A DNA stretch of 64,000 bases from an uncultured Eubacteriales bacterium. Lineage in GTDB: Bacteria > Bacillota > Clostridia > Oscillospirales > UBA644. The notes under the pieces were generated by a model. The model saw nothing but the letters and a program-made list of their open reading frames with translations, was not told the DNA's origin and ran no database searches. The stretch is taken from NCBI GenBank assembly GCA_934501435.1, contig CAKSTW010000002.1, positions 186,001-250,000 on the forward strand. The letters run 5' to 3'. The translations under genes were made by a program, and so were the position numbers. Positions 50,784 through 59,377 of the stretch are shown in pieces. Each line of letters begins with the position of its first letter. The first letter of the stretch is position 1.

Positions 50784-51506
50784 ATGACTGAAAAAAAAGA
50801 TTTTCCCGAACAGGAAAAAGAAACAGTGACCGAAGCGGCGGAAAAAGAAACCGCTCCCGTTCCCGAAGAAACGCCGAAAATGTTCAGAGGGAAAAAAGAG
50901 TTCTCCGAAAAGAAAACGAAATTTATAAAAAACTTTCTCAAATACTCCTCCATTGTCGGACTTATCGCGACGGTCGCCCTCATTATATGGGGCGTAAAAG
51001 CCGGGATATTCACCGATCAGCAGGTGCTTGCCGATTTCCTTGCGAAATGCGGAATATGGGCGCCCCTCGTCTTTACCTTTATCCAGGCGGTGCAGGTCGT
51101 GATCCCGATAATTCCGGGGTCGATAGGCTGCGTTGCCGCGGTTCTTATTTTCGGCGACGTGATGGGTTTTGTCTATAATTTCGTCGGAATAATAGCAGGC
51201 TCCGTCGTCGCGTTTCTGCTGTCGAAAAAATACGGCTATCCGCTCGTCCGCGCGATCGCCTCGAAGAGGGACTGGGATAAATACATCAAGTTCCTCGACG
51301 ACCCGAAAAAGTTCGACAGGATTTTTATAATCACCTCCGCCGTTCCTTTTACCCCGGCGGATTTCCTGTGCTACCTTGCGGGGCTTTCGAGCATGAGTTT
51401 TCTCAAGTATTTCATTATAATCTGTCTTGCAAAACCCGCAACTATCCTTATATATACTTACAGTCTTGATTTCATCATTCAGTTCGTCATAAGGCTGTTT
51501 ACCTGA
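50784..51506 (+). CDS. TVP38/TMEM64 (SNARE-associated, DedA-like) membrane protein
   Basis: 240-residue membrane protein. The first about 50 residues are hydrophilic and Glu/Lys-rich. The VTT domain follows with about five to six helices and the family pattern VIPIIPGSIGCVAAVLIFGDVMGFVYNFVGI, then RFFIITSAVPFTPADF-like re-entrant motifs (IFIITSAVPFTPADFLCYLAG). Relatives act in lipid scrambling or undecaprenyl phosphate recycling (DedA, UptA, PopT). The ATG at 50784 has AAAGGA. It precedes a glycosyltransferase gene by 13 bases, consistent with envelope lipid work. Confidence 0.87.
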   Translation: MTEKKDFPEQEKETVTEAAEKETAPVPEETPKMFRGKKEFSEKKTKFIKNFLKYSSIVGLIATVALIIWGVKAGIFTDQQVLADFLAKCGIWAPLVFTFIQAVQVVIPIIPGSIGCVAAVLIFGDVMGFVYNFVGIIAGSVVAFLLSKKYGYPLVRAIASKRDWDKYIKFLDDPKKFDRIFIITSAVPFTPADFLCYLAGLSSMSFLKYFIIICLAKPATILIYTYSLDFIIQFVIRLFT

Positions 51507-51519
51507 GGAGAAGATCAAA

Positions 51520-52569
51520 ATGAAGGTACTTCTGCATACGAGCCACCAGAGCTGGGTGGAAGGCAGCGGCGTCGGCCGCGCTATCTATCACCAGAAAAAA
51601 GCGCTCGAAAAAAACGGAATAAAATATACGTTAAACCCGAAAGACGACTACGACGTCTGTCATATAAACACGATTTTCCTTACTTCTTTTATAATGAGCC
51701 TGCGTGCGAAAGCGAGGGGCAAAAAAGTCGTTTATCACGCACATTCCACAAAGGAGGATTTCTGCCGTTCCTTTATCGGCTCAAATCTTCTGGCGCCTCT
51801 TTTCAAGTTCTGGATATCCCGCTGCTACAACCGCGGCGATATAATTTTAACGCCGACCGAATATTCGAAATCCCTGCTTGAAAAATATCATCTCAAAAGA
51901 GAAATTTTTTCCGTTTCGAACGGAATAGACCTCGATTATTTCAGGCGTGACGAAGAAGCGGGGAAGCGTTTCAGGGAAAAATACGGCATAAAAGACGGCG
52001 AAAAGGTCATAATTTCGGCAGGTCTTTACATAGAGCGAAAGGGAATAACCGATTTCGTCGAACTCGCGAAAAGACTTCCGCAGTATAAATTTATCTGGTT
52101 CGGCTACACTAATCTCCGCGCCGTTCCGAAAAAAATAAGGGACGCCGTAAGAACGGAACTTCCTAACCTCTCTTTCCCCGGGTATATTTCCCGCGACGAA
52201 ATGAAAGAGGCGTACAGCGGAGCCGATCTGTTCTTATTTATGAGCCACGAAGAGACCGAAGGCATCGTTCTTCTCGAAAGTTTCGCGATGAAAACGCCCG
52301 TTCTGATAAGGGATATCCCCATTTACGAAAAATGGCTCACCGAAGGCAAAAACGTCTATAAGGCGAAAACGAACGGCGAATTCGAAGAAAAAATAACGGC
52401 GATCCTTGAGGGAAAAGCCGAAAACCTTACGGAAACGGCGTATCTCGAGGCGGAGGCGCGCTCGATAGAAAACGTCGGAAAACGGCTCGTTTCCTGTTAC
52501 GAATACGCTCTCGGAAAGGGTCCCGCGCCGAAGGCGGAGGCGGAGACCGTTGCCGATTTTGTTAAATAA
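51520..52569 (+). CDS. GT4-family glycosyltransferase
   Basis: Retaining GT-B glycosyltransferase of 349 residues. The N-terminal acceptor domain begins MKVLLHTSHQSWVEGSGVGRAI. The C-terminal domain shows the nucleotide-sugar motif SVSNGIDLDYF, IISAGLYIERKGI and the E-x7-E motif in SHEETEGIVLLESFAM. The closest general pattern is that of diacylglycerol or polyprenol glycosyltransferases, but the acceptor is not certain. GAGGAGA lies before the ATG. Confidence 0.87.
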   Translation: MKVLLHTSHQSWVEGSGVGRAIYHQKKALEKNGIKYTLNPKDDYDVCHINTIFLTSFIMSLRAKARGKKVVYHAHSTKEDFCRSFIGSNLLAPLFKFWISRCYNRGDIILTPTEYSKSLLEKYHLKREIFSVSNGIDLDYFRRDEEAGKRFREKYGIKDGEKVIISAGLYIERKGITDFVELAKRLPQYKFIWFGYTNLRAVPKKIRDAVRTELPNLSFPGYISRDEMKEAYSGADLFLFMSHEETEGIVLLESFAMKTPVLIRDIPIYEKWLTEGKNVYKAKTNGEFEEKITAILEGKAENLTETAYLEAEARSIENVGKRLVSCYEYALGKGPAPKAEAETVADFVK

Positions 52570-52591
52570 ATTTCGTTATTTGTTTGATAAA

Positions 52592-52653
52592 ATGCCATTG
52601 CATAATTTGTAATGTTGTTATACAATATAAATTGTAAAAATATGCTATTGCAT
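52592..52653 (+). promoter_or_regulatory. gap promoter flanked by two identical-class palindromic operators
   Basis: The promoter is TTGCAT (52598-52603), 17 bases, TACAAT (52621-52626). ATGCCATTGCAT (52592-52603) overlaps the -35 and ATGCTATTGCAT (52642-52653) lies just after the expected start site. Each is an ATGC-N4-GCAT palindrome, 50 bases apart. TTGTTATACAA between them is a further dyad. Confidence 0.68.
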
Positions 52654-52676
52654 ATAAAGTTTAGGAGGAATTCAAA

Positions 52677-53714
52677 ATGGCAGTAAAAGTAGCTATTAAC
52701 GGCTTCGGCCGTATCGGACGTCTCGCATTCCGTCAGATGTTCGGAGCAGAGGGGTATGAAGTTGTTGCGATCAACGACCTTACCAAACCCTCCATGCTTG
52801 CAAATCTTCTCAAATACGACACCGCTCAGGGCGGCTATTGCGGCAAAATAGGCGAAAACCTTCACACCGTATCCGCCGACGACGAAGCGAACACAATAAC
52901 CGTAGACGGCAAGACCCTCAAAATCTATGCCGAAAAAGACGCCGTAAATTGCCCGTGGGGCGCTCTCGGCGTTGACGTTGTTCTCGAATGCACGGGTTTC
53001 TACTGCTCCAAAGAGAAATCCATGGCTCATATCAATGCAGGCGCTAAGAAAGTTGTTATCTCCGCTCCGGCAGGAAACGACCTCAAAACTATCGTTTTCT
53101 CCGTCAACGAGAAGACTCTTACCGCAGACGATCAGATAATCTCCGCTGCATCCTGCACCACCAACTGCCTTGCTCCCATGGCAAAGGCTCTTAACGATTA
53201 CGCTCCCATTCAGAGCGGTATCATGTCCACAATTCACGCTTACACCGGCGACCAGATGATCCTCGACGGTCCTCACAGAAAGGGCGACATGAGAAGAGCA
53301 AGAGCGGGCGCCGCAAACATCGTTCCGAACTCTACCGGCGCTGCAAAAGCAATCGGTCTTGTTATCCCCGAACTCAACGGAAAACTCATCGGTTCCGCAC
53401 AGCGTGTTCCCGTTCCCACCGGTTCGACCACTATCCTTACCGCAGTCGTTAAGGGCGCGGACGTAACCAAGGAAGGCATCAACGCCGCGATGAAAGCCGC
53501 AGCTTCCGCTTCCTTCGGATACAATGAAGATCCCATCGTTTCTTCCGACGTTATCGGCATGAGATACGGTTCGCTCTTCGACGCTACCCAGACCATGGTC
53601 TCCAAGATCGCAGACGACCTTTACGAAGTACAGGTTGTTTCTTGGTACGACAACGAAAACTCCTACACCAGCCAGATGGTCAGAACCATCAAATACTTCG
53701 CTGAACTCAACTAA
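52677..53714 (+). CDS. gapA: Glyceraldehyde-3-phosphate dehydrogenase
   Basis: NAD-dependent glycolytic dehydrogenase, 345 residues. The NAD-binding start is VKVAINGFGRIGRLAFRQM, the catalytic Cys is in SAASCTTNCLAP (near residue 161), and the C-terminal signature is WYDNENSYTSQMVRT. Codon usage is strongly biased (AAC, GAC, CTC and CTT), as expected for a highly expressed gene. AGGAGG lies before the ATG at 52677. It stands alone, without pgk or tpi, between its own operators and terminator. Confidence 0.97.
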   Translation: MAVKVAINGFGRIGRLAFRQMFGAEGYEVVAINDLTKPSMLANLLKYDTAQGGYCGKIGENLHTVSADDEANTITVDGKTLKIYAEKDAVNCPWGALGVDVVLECTGFYCSKEKSMAHINAGAKKVVISAPAGNDLKTIVFSVNEKTLTADDQIISAASCTTNCLAPMAKALNDYAPIQSGIMSTIHAYTGDQMILDGPHRKGDMRRARAGAANIVPNSTGAAKAIGLVIPELNGKLIGSAQRVPVPTGSTTILTAVVKGADVTKEGINAAMKAAASASFGYNEDPIVSSDVIGMRYGSLFDATQTMVSKIADDLYEVQVVSWYDNENSYTSQMVRTIKYFAELN

Positions 53715-53738
53715 TCGGTTCAACAAAGAAAAAATAAG

Positions 53739-53767
53739 CCGGGAAGTCAAACTTCCCGGTTTTTTGT
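53739..53767 (+). terminator. Terminator of gapA
   Basis: CCGGGAAG, loop TCAAA, CTTCCCGG, then TTTTTTG. Confidence 0.92.
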
Positions 53768-53856
53768 TATATATGGAAAGAACCGCAGTCGAACTATCGG
53801 TTTTGCCTTATATTCCATTCGGAAACTTAAAAAACGGCGATGTTAAAACGCGTTGC

Positions 53857-53885
53857 TTGCGGCAACGGGCGTTTCGGAGTATAAT
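53857..53885 (+). promoter_or_regulatory. Promoter of the XRE membrane-protein gene
   Basis: TTGCGG (53857-53862), 17 bases, TATAAT (53880-53885). The dyad CGTTGC-TTGCG-GCAACG (53851-53867) overlaps the -35 and may be an operator for the gene's own product. Confidence 0.6.
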
Positions 53886-53908
53886 ACGGTCGAAAGAGAG
53901 GGGTTTTG

Positions 53909-54421
53909 ATGCTTAACGAAAATATTAAAACAATCAGAAAATCAAAAGGACTTTCGCAGGAAGAACTTGCCGTCAGACTGAACGTCGTGCGGCAGACCGT
54001 TTCAAAATGGGAGCAGGGAATCTCGGTTCCCGACGCCGATATGCTTATTTCCATATCGGAAGTTCTTGATACTCCCGTAAGTGTTCTTTTCGGAGAAACC
54101 GTCGCCGAAAAGGAATCCGACGAGCTGAAAGCAATTTCCGAAAAATTAGAAGTGATAAACTTACAGCTCGCACGCAATAAAGCCGCTCGGCGAAAGGTTT
54201 TTCATTGGCTGTTTATCGCATTATTTGCACTTACGGTTGCGGGCTTTGCCGTGCTTTTCTTTCTCGGCAGCCCTTATCTTGATTGGCACTTCGGCGACCC
54301 CGAAACCGCGGTTCTCGGAACGGCGTTCCATGTTTTTGAGTGGCTGTTTGCGCGGATTGCCCCGATATTCCTTGTCGGCTCTCTTGTCGGCGCGGTTCTG
54401 ACAAGGGCAAAAAGGTCGTAG
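53909..54421 (+). CDS. XRE-family regulator with a membrane anchor
   Basis: 170 residues. The helix-turn-helix (residues 5-60, IRKSKGLSQEELAVRLNVVRQTVSKWEQG) is followed by a short coiled-coil linker and two transmembrane helices (about 98-120 and 140-162). It is a membrane-tethered one-component regulator of a type frequent in Clostridia; the target is unknown. The ATG at 53909 has AGAGGGG five bases upstream. The overlapping TTG at 53906 is less likely. Confidence 0.87.
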   Translation: MLNENIKTIRKSKGLSQEELAVRLNVVRQTVSKWEQGISVPDADMLISISEVLDTPVSVLFGETVAEKESDELKAISEKLEVINLQLARNKAARRKVFHWLFIALFALTVAGFAVLFFLGSPYLDWHFGDPETAVLGTAFHVFEWLFARIAPIFLVGSLVGAVLTRAKRS

Positions 54422-54549
54422 AACAACTGTTTGGTGCAAAAACTGTTTTGCGGCAGCGACCGCGTTTCCCGTGTCTGTTTGCATCAAAACTTCTTGTTGC
54501 GGCGACTTCACTTTCCGTATCTTTCAAAACTTCCCGATAATATTGAACA

Positions 54550-54570
54550 GCCCTGCACGTCGTGCAGGGC
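54550..54570 (+). terminator. Possible terminator after the XRE gene
   Basis: GCCCTGCAC, loop GTC, GTGCAGGGC (perfect 9-bp stem), then TGCATTTG, a poor T tract. It lies about 130 bases after the stop codon. Confidence 0.45.
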
Positions 54571-54621
54571 TGCATTTGTCTGTGCGGTCGGGAGGCTTTG
54601 GACAGTTCAAGGGAGCAGGAA

Positions 54622-54742
54622 CTGTCTTTGTCCGCCCTTTGGGGGCAGTCTTTTCCCGCTTTTTCGGGGCAGTCTTTGTCCGCCCTTTGGGGGCAGTCTT
54701 TTCCCGCTTTTTCGGGGCAGTCTTTGTCCGCCCCTTCCGTTT
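54622..54742. repeat. Higher-order 24/48-base tandem repeat next to rnpB
   Basis: Five 24-base units in the order A-B-A-B-A (the last partial). A is CTTTGTCCGCCCTTTGGGGG+CAGT and B is CTTTTCCCGCTTTTTCGGGG+CAGT. The A-B pair (48 bases) is repeated exactly. Each unit contains a short CCC…GGG dyad. It lies directly downstream of the 3' end of rnpB on the opposite strand. Confidence 0.85.
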
Positions 54743-54747
54743 GTCAT

Positions 54748-55130
54748 CGTCATTCTTTTCACGGTCGACTTGTAAGCCGGGTTCTGTGCGCCCGCGGGCG
54801 CCGCGATCATCTATCTGTGACTGCCGTTGCCGACAGCCTCTCAGCTACCTCGGAGGATTCTGACGGACAGCCGAGAGTTTCCTCTCTCCTCACTGCGGTA
54901 TTGCTCCCGATAGGGTTTACACTGACGGACTTCGTCTCCGAAGCCCCGGTGGGCTCTTACCCCGCCTTTTCACCTTTGCATTTCTGCCGTTGTTTTCTGT
55001 TGCACTTTCCCTGAAGTTGCCTTCGGCGGACGTTATCCGCTATCGTCGTCCGTTGGAGCCCGGACTTTCCTCAGACAGCGCCTTTCGGCGTTTGCCCGCG
55101 ACCGCGCCGTCGGCCGGGAAAAGAATGACG
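54748..55130 (-). ncRNA. rnpB: RNase P RNA (class A)
   Basis: Catalytic RNA of RNase P, which matures the 5' ends of tRNAs. The universally conserved block GAGGAAAGTCCGGGCTCC is at about 55050-55070 on the minus strand and the 3' block AGAACCCGGCTTACA near 54767-54783. The ends are set by the P1 helix: CGTCATTCTTTTC (minus strand, 55130-55118) is perfectly complementary to GAAAAGAATGACG (54760-54748). This gives about 383 bases. No clear consensus promoter is visible; a CATAAT at 55163-55168 (minus) is a weak candidate. Confidence 0.95.
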
Positions 55131-55137
55131 GTGACTT

Positions 55138-55163
55138 TGCCGCGTTCGGAAAATCGCGGCAAA
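55138..55163. other. Perfect hairpin upstream of rnpB
   Basis: TTGCCGCG, ten bases, CGCGGCAA. It lies in the rnpB promoter zone, with no T tract on the minus strand. It may be an operator or RNA processing element. Confidence 0.4.
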
Positions 55164-55310
55164 TTATGAAATTTTTATGAACTTTATCGTTCGGACGCCC
55201 TTTTGAGCGGCGTTTCGGAGGTGGCGGCTTTCCCGACCCCCTGAATTGTAAACGTTTTTTTACATTTTTCCGAAAAATGGGCGATCTTTCCTTAAAACAG
55301 GAATTCGCCC

Positions 55311-55339
55311 TTGACAACGCTTGCGATATTTGATATAAT
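55311..55339 (+). promoter_or_regulatory. Consensus promoter of rpoBC
   Basis: TTGACA (55311-55316), 17 bases, TATAAT (55334-55339) preceded by TGA. The expected start is near 55346, leaving a leader of about 268 bases. Confidence 0.92.
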
Positions 55340-55345
55340 CTGTTA

Positions 55346-55613
55346 CTGTACCGCAATCGGCGAAAAAATGTGTTTCAACCCCTTAAAAACGCGATAAACT
55401 TCGATAAAATCGGTCGTTTTTCTGTGTTTTTGAAGTACGGTTATTTGTTACGAATTTGTGACAAAACGCTTTTTGCAAACGTCTTAAAGGCGCGCCGAAA
55501 AAATTTTTCTCCGCGGAAAAAGCGCCGCGGCTGAAAAACAGCAATGAAAGTATATCACATTAAACGCAAAAAATCAAGAGGTTAAATTATAAAGAAACGG
55601 AGATGGTATCAGA
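55346..55613 (+). other. Long untranslated leader of rpoB
   Basis: No gene is seen. Near its end there are two adjacent hairpins: CCGCGG (55511-55516) with CCGCGG (55525-55530), and GCTG-AAAAA-CAGC (55530-55542). An A/T-rich stretch follows up to the GGAGATGG ribosome binding site. Attenuation or processing is possible. Confidence 0.55.
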
Positions 55614-58600
55614 ATGACTGTTAAAGTAGATCCGAAACAGGTCGGTGCACACTTTACAACCCTCGGCGACACCGAGAGAGTCAACTTCGCCAAAATCAAA
55701 CAGATCCAGGACGTTCCCAACATGATAGGAATTCAGCTTGATTCCTATAAGTGGTTCGTCGAAGAGGGAATGAAAGCCGTACTCAGGGATTCCTCCGGGA
55801 TTTCCGACCACACCGGCTCGATAACTCTCGACTATGTCGATTATTCGATAGACAAAGAGCCGAAATATTCCGTTGCGGAATGTAAGGAAAGAGACGCCAC
55901 CTTTGCGGCTGCTCTCCGCGTTACCTGCAGACTCACGAACCATATAACTAACGAAATACAGGAGCAGAACATCTTTTTCGGCGATCTGCCGCTGATGACC
56001 GATACCGGTACTTTCGTAATAAACGGAGCCGAACGCGTCGTCGTCTCCCAGCTCGTCCGTTCTCCCGGCGTTTATTTCTCTTTTGAAAGAGATAAGGCGG
56101 GAAACAAACTTTTCACCGGCACCGTCATGCCGAACAGAGGTCCGTGGATAGAATACGAAAGCGACGCCAACGACGTGCTTTACGTCAGGGTCGATAAAGG
56201 AAAGAAATTCCCGCTTACCACCCTTATCCGCGCGTTCGGAATAGAGACCGACGAACAGATAAAGGAAGTTTTCGGCGAAAGTTCCTATGTTCTCGCGACC
56301 CTTGAAAAGGACAATTCCACAAGCAGAAATACCGCTCTCCTTGATCTTTATAAAAAACTCAGACCGGGCGAACCCGCGACCGTCGAAGGGGCGATCGCGC
56401 ACGTTGACAACCTGTTTTTCAACGAAAGGACCTACGACCTTACCCGTCCCGGCAGATATAAATACAATAAGAAACTTGCCATAAGCTACCGTCTTAACGG
56501 AAAGACTCTCGCGCGTCCGATAGCGGACCCCCTCACCGGCGAAATAATTGCCGAAGCGGGCGAAACTCTCAATATGGACAGAGCGCTTGAGATCGAAGCA
56601 AAGGGCGTTTCCGAAGCGTATATCGTTCTCGACGGCGGAAAAGAATTCAGAATATTCTCCAACGGAATGGCGGATATGAAAAATTTCGTTTCCTTCGACC
56701 CGAAAGAAGTCGGAATAAACGAATGGGTCAAATTCTCCGTTCTTACCGAGATACTGTCTCAGGCAAAGGACGAAGAGGAGATAAAGACCCTCGCAAGAGA
56801 AAGACACAGCGAACTTCTTCCGATGACGATATGCAACGACGATATCTTCGCGTCGATAAACTATCTTATCGGTCTTTTCCATAACATCGGCGTCCACGAC
56901 GATATCGACCATCTCGGAAACAGAAGAATACGTTCGGTCGGCGAACTTCTCCAGAACCAGATGCGTATAGGTTTCACGAGAATGGAAAGAAGCGTCAAGG
57001 AAAGAATGAACATGCAGAACCTTGACGTCGTAACTCCGCAGAACCTTATCAACACCCGCCTTGTAATTGCGGCGATAAGAGAATTCTTCGGCTCGTCTCC
57101 GCTTTCCCAGTTCATGGATCAGCCGAACCCCCTCGCGGGTCTTACCCACAAGAGAAGACTTTCCGCTCTCGGTCCGGGCGGTCTTACCAGAGACAGAGCC
57201 GGATTTGACGTCCGTGACGTTCACTATACCCACTACGGAAGAATGTGTCCGGTCGAGACCCCCGAAGGTCCGAACATCGGTCTTATCTCCTACCTTGCAA
57301 GTTATGCTCGCATAAACGAGTACGGCTTTATCGAAGCGCCGTACCGCAAGATAAATAAGGAAACCGGCGTTGTCGAAGACGATATCATCTATATGACCGC
57401 CGATACCGAAGACAATTTCATTGTCGCGCAGGCAAACGAACCTCTCGACGAAGAGGGAAGACTCAAGAACAAGATAGTTGCTGCAAGATACCGCGACCTT
57501 ATCCTTGAGACCGAAAGAAAAAATATCGACTATATAGATATTTCTCCGAGAATGATAGTTTCCGTCGCGACCTCCCTTATCCCGTTCCTTGAAAACGACG
57601 ACGCTATCCGCGCCCTCATGGGTTCGAACATGCAGAGACAGGCGGTTCCTCTTATAAAGACCGAAGCGCCGTTTGTCGGCACCGGTATGGAATACCGCGC
57701 GGCGGTCGATTCGGGAGTCTGCGTCATCGCGAAAAACGACGGAGTCGTAACGGGTCTTGACGGAGACGAAATAGTCGTCAAAACCGACGACGGAGAGACC
57801 GACACCTATAAACTCATCAAGTTCCTGCGTTCGAATCAGGGCACCTGCTTCAATCAGAAGTCCATCGTCAACGTAGGCGACAGAGTGAGAAAAGGTCAGG
57901 TCATTGCCGACGGTCCCGCGACCGACCACGGCGAACTTTCCCTCGGACGCAACGCCCTTATCGGCTTTATGACATGGGAAGGTTACAACTACGAGGACGC
58001 CGTTCTTCTTAACGAACGCCTTGTAAAAGAGGATATGTATACCTCTATCCATATAGAAGAATACGAGACCGACGCGAAAGAAACGAAACTCGGGCCCGAA
58101 GAGATAACGAACGATATTCCGGGCGTCTCCAAAGACCTTCTTGCCGACCTCGACGAAAGAGGTATCATAAGAATCGGCGCGGAAGTCCATTCGGGAGATA
58201 TTCTCGTCGGAAGAGTTTCTCCGAAAGGGGATACCGAGCAGACCTCCGAAGAGCGTCTTCTCCGCGCGATCTTCGGCGAAAAGAGCCGTGAAGTAAGGGA
58301 TACCTCCCTTAAAGTTCCCCACGGCGAATACGGTATCGTCGTCGACGTTAAAGTATTCACCAGAGAAAACAGCAACGAACTTTCCCCCTCGACCAACATG
58401 GTCGTCAGAGTCTATATAGCGCAGAAGAGAAAGATCTCCGTCGGAGACAAAATGGCGGGCCGTCACGGTAACAAAGGTGTCGTTTCCCGTATTCTGCCGC
58501 AGGAGGATATGCCGTTCTTACCTGACGGAACTCCTCTCGACATAGTTCTTAACCCCCTCGGCGTTCCTTCCCGTATGAATATCGGTCAGGTCCTCGAAGT

Positions 58601-59363
58601 TCACCTCGGATATGCGGCGAAGTCTCTCGGCTGGAAAGTCATGACCCCCGTCTTCGACGGCGCAAAAGAAGAAGACATCACAAAGTGTCTCGAACTTGCG
58701 GGTTATGCAAAAGACGGCAAAACCGTCCTTTACGACGGACGTACCGGTCTTCCGTTCGATAACAGAGTTACCGTCGGATATATGTACTACCTCAAACTGC
58801 ATCACCTTGTCGACGATAAGATCCACGCGCGTTCGACAGGTCCTTACTCCCTCGTTACGCAGCAGCCTCTCGGCGGTAAAGCCCAGTTCGGCGGCCAGCG
58901 TTTCGGAGAAATGGAAGTCTGGGCTCTCGAAGCGTACGGTGCTGCATACACCCTGCAGGAAATGCTCACCGTCAAGTCGGACGACGTCGTCGGCCGTGTA
59001 AAGACTTTCGAAGCGATAGTCAAGGGCGAAAACATTCCGAAACCGAGAATTCCGGAATCCTTCAAGGTCCTTGTAAAAGAACTCCAGGCTCTCTGTCTCG
59101 ACGTTCAGGTCCTTTCGAAAGACAACGTGGAAATAGATATTTCCACTTCTCTCGATCCCGACGCGGACGATATGGGCTTCAACAGAAAGCGTGAAGACTA
59201 CCGCGACGAGATGGGCGACGATCATTCCTATGTCCCCGACTTTGAAAAAGAAGGTTTCTTCGAAGAGGATAAGGAAGAGGATTACGCAAACGAAAAAGAT
59301 TTTGTTGACGCCGTTTTCGACGATGAAGATCCGGACGAAGACGACGAAAATATGGATTATTAA
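55614..59363 (+). CDS. rpoB: RNA polymerase beta subunit
   Basis: Catalytic subunit of RNA polymerase, 1249 residues. The rifampicin region (about 491-535) reads SSPLSQFMDQPNPLAGLTHK … RRLSALGPGGL, with the Ser, Gln, Asp, His and Ser positions that matter for rifampicin in their sensitive state. A Pro replaces the Gln corresponding to E. coli 510. The active-site region KMAGRHGNKGVVSRI and the C-terminal clamp GGKAQFGGQRFGEMEVWALEAYGA are intact. The C-terminus is very acidic. Here the gene is not preceded by rplKAJL but by rnpB on the other strand, and has its own strong promoter. Confidence 0.98.
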   Translation: MTVKVDPKQVGAHFTTLGDTERVNFAKIKQIQDVPNMIGIQLDSYKWFVEEGMKAVLRDSSGISDHTGSITLDYVDYSIDKEPKYSVAECKERDATFAAALRVTCRLTNHITNEIQEQNIFFGDLPLMTDTGTFVINGAERVVVSQLVRSPGVYFSFERDKAGNKLFTGTVMPNRGPWIEYESDANDVLYVRVDKGKKFPLTTLIRAFGIETDEQIKEVFGESSYVLATLEKDNSTSRNTALLDLYKKLRPGEPATVEGAIAHVDNLFFNERTYDLTRPGRYKYNKKLAISYRLNGKTLARPIADPLTGEIIAEAGETLNMDRALEIEAKGVSEAYIVLDGGKEFRIFSNGMADMKNFVSFDPKEVGINEWVKFSVLTEILSQAKDEEEIKTLARERHSELLPMTICNDDIFASINYLIGLFHNIGVHDDIDHLGNRRIRSVGELLQNQMRIGFTRMERSVKERMNMQNLDVVTPQNLINTRLVIAAIREFFGSSPLSQFMDQPNPLAGLTHKRRLSALGPGGLTRDRAGFDVRDVHYTHYGRMCPVETPEGPNIGLISYLASYARINEYGFIEAPYRKINKETGVVEDDIIYMTADTEDNFIVAQANEPLDEEGRLKNKIVAARYRDLILETERKNIDYIDISPRMIVSVATSLIPFLENDDAIRALMGSNMQRQAVPLIKTEAPFVGTGMEYRAAVDSGVCVIAKNDGVVTGLDGDEIVVKTDDGETDTYKLIKFLRSNQGTCFNQKSIVNVGDRVRKGQVIADGPATDHGELSLGRNALIGFMTWEGYNYEDAVLLNERLVKEDMYTSIHIEEYETDAKETKLGPEEITNDIPGVSKDLLADLDERGIIRIGAEVHSGDILVGRVSPKGDTEQTSEERLLRAIFGEKSREVRDTSLKVPHGEYGIVVDVKVFTRENSNELSPSTNMVVRVYIAQKRKISVGDKMAGRHGNKGVVSRILPQEDMPFLPDGTPLDIVLNPLGVPSRMNIGQVLEVHLGYAAKSLGWKVMTPVFDGAKEEDITKCLELAGYAKDGKTVLYDGRTGLPFDNRVTVGYMYYLKLHHLVDDKIHARSTGPYSLVTQQPLGGKAQFGGQRFGEMEVWALEAYGAAYTLQEMLTVKSDDVVGRVKTFEAIVKGENIPKPRIPESFKVLVKELQALCLDVQVLSKDNVEIDISTSLDPDADDMGFNRKREDYRDEMGDDHSYVPDFEKEGFFEEDKEEDYANEKDFVDAVFDDEDPDEDDENMDY

Positions 59364-59377
59364 GGAGGTAACGACAG

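Noticed and set aside
54622..54742. CRISPR array
   Set aside because: Units are directly adjacent variants without unique spacers, and no cas genes are present. The same applies to the other repeat regions.
54562..55014. 150-residue frame containing repeated SLSALWGQSFPAFSGQ
   Set aside because: The peptide repeat is the translation of the 24/48-base DNA repeat, and the frame runs into the complement of rnpB.
55587..58466. A 959-residue minus-strand frame opposite rpoB (and a similar 957-residue one at 60365-63238 opposite rpoC)
   Set aside because: Both are by-products of the codon usage of highly expressed rpoB and rpoC, with no motif or ribosome binding site.
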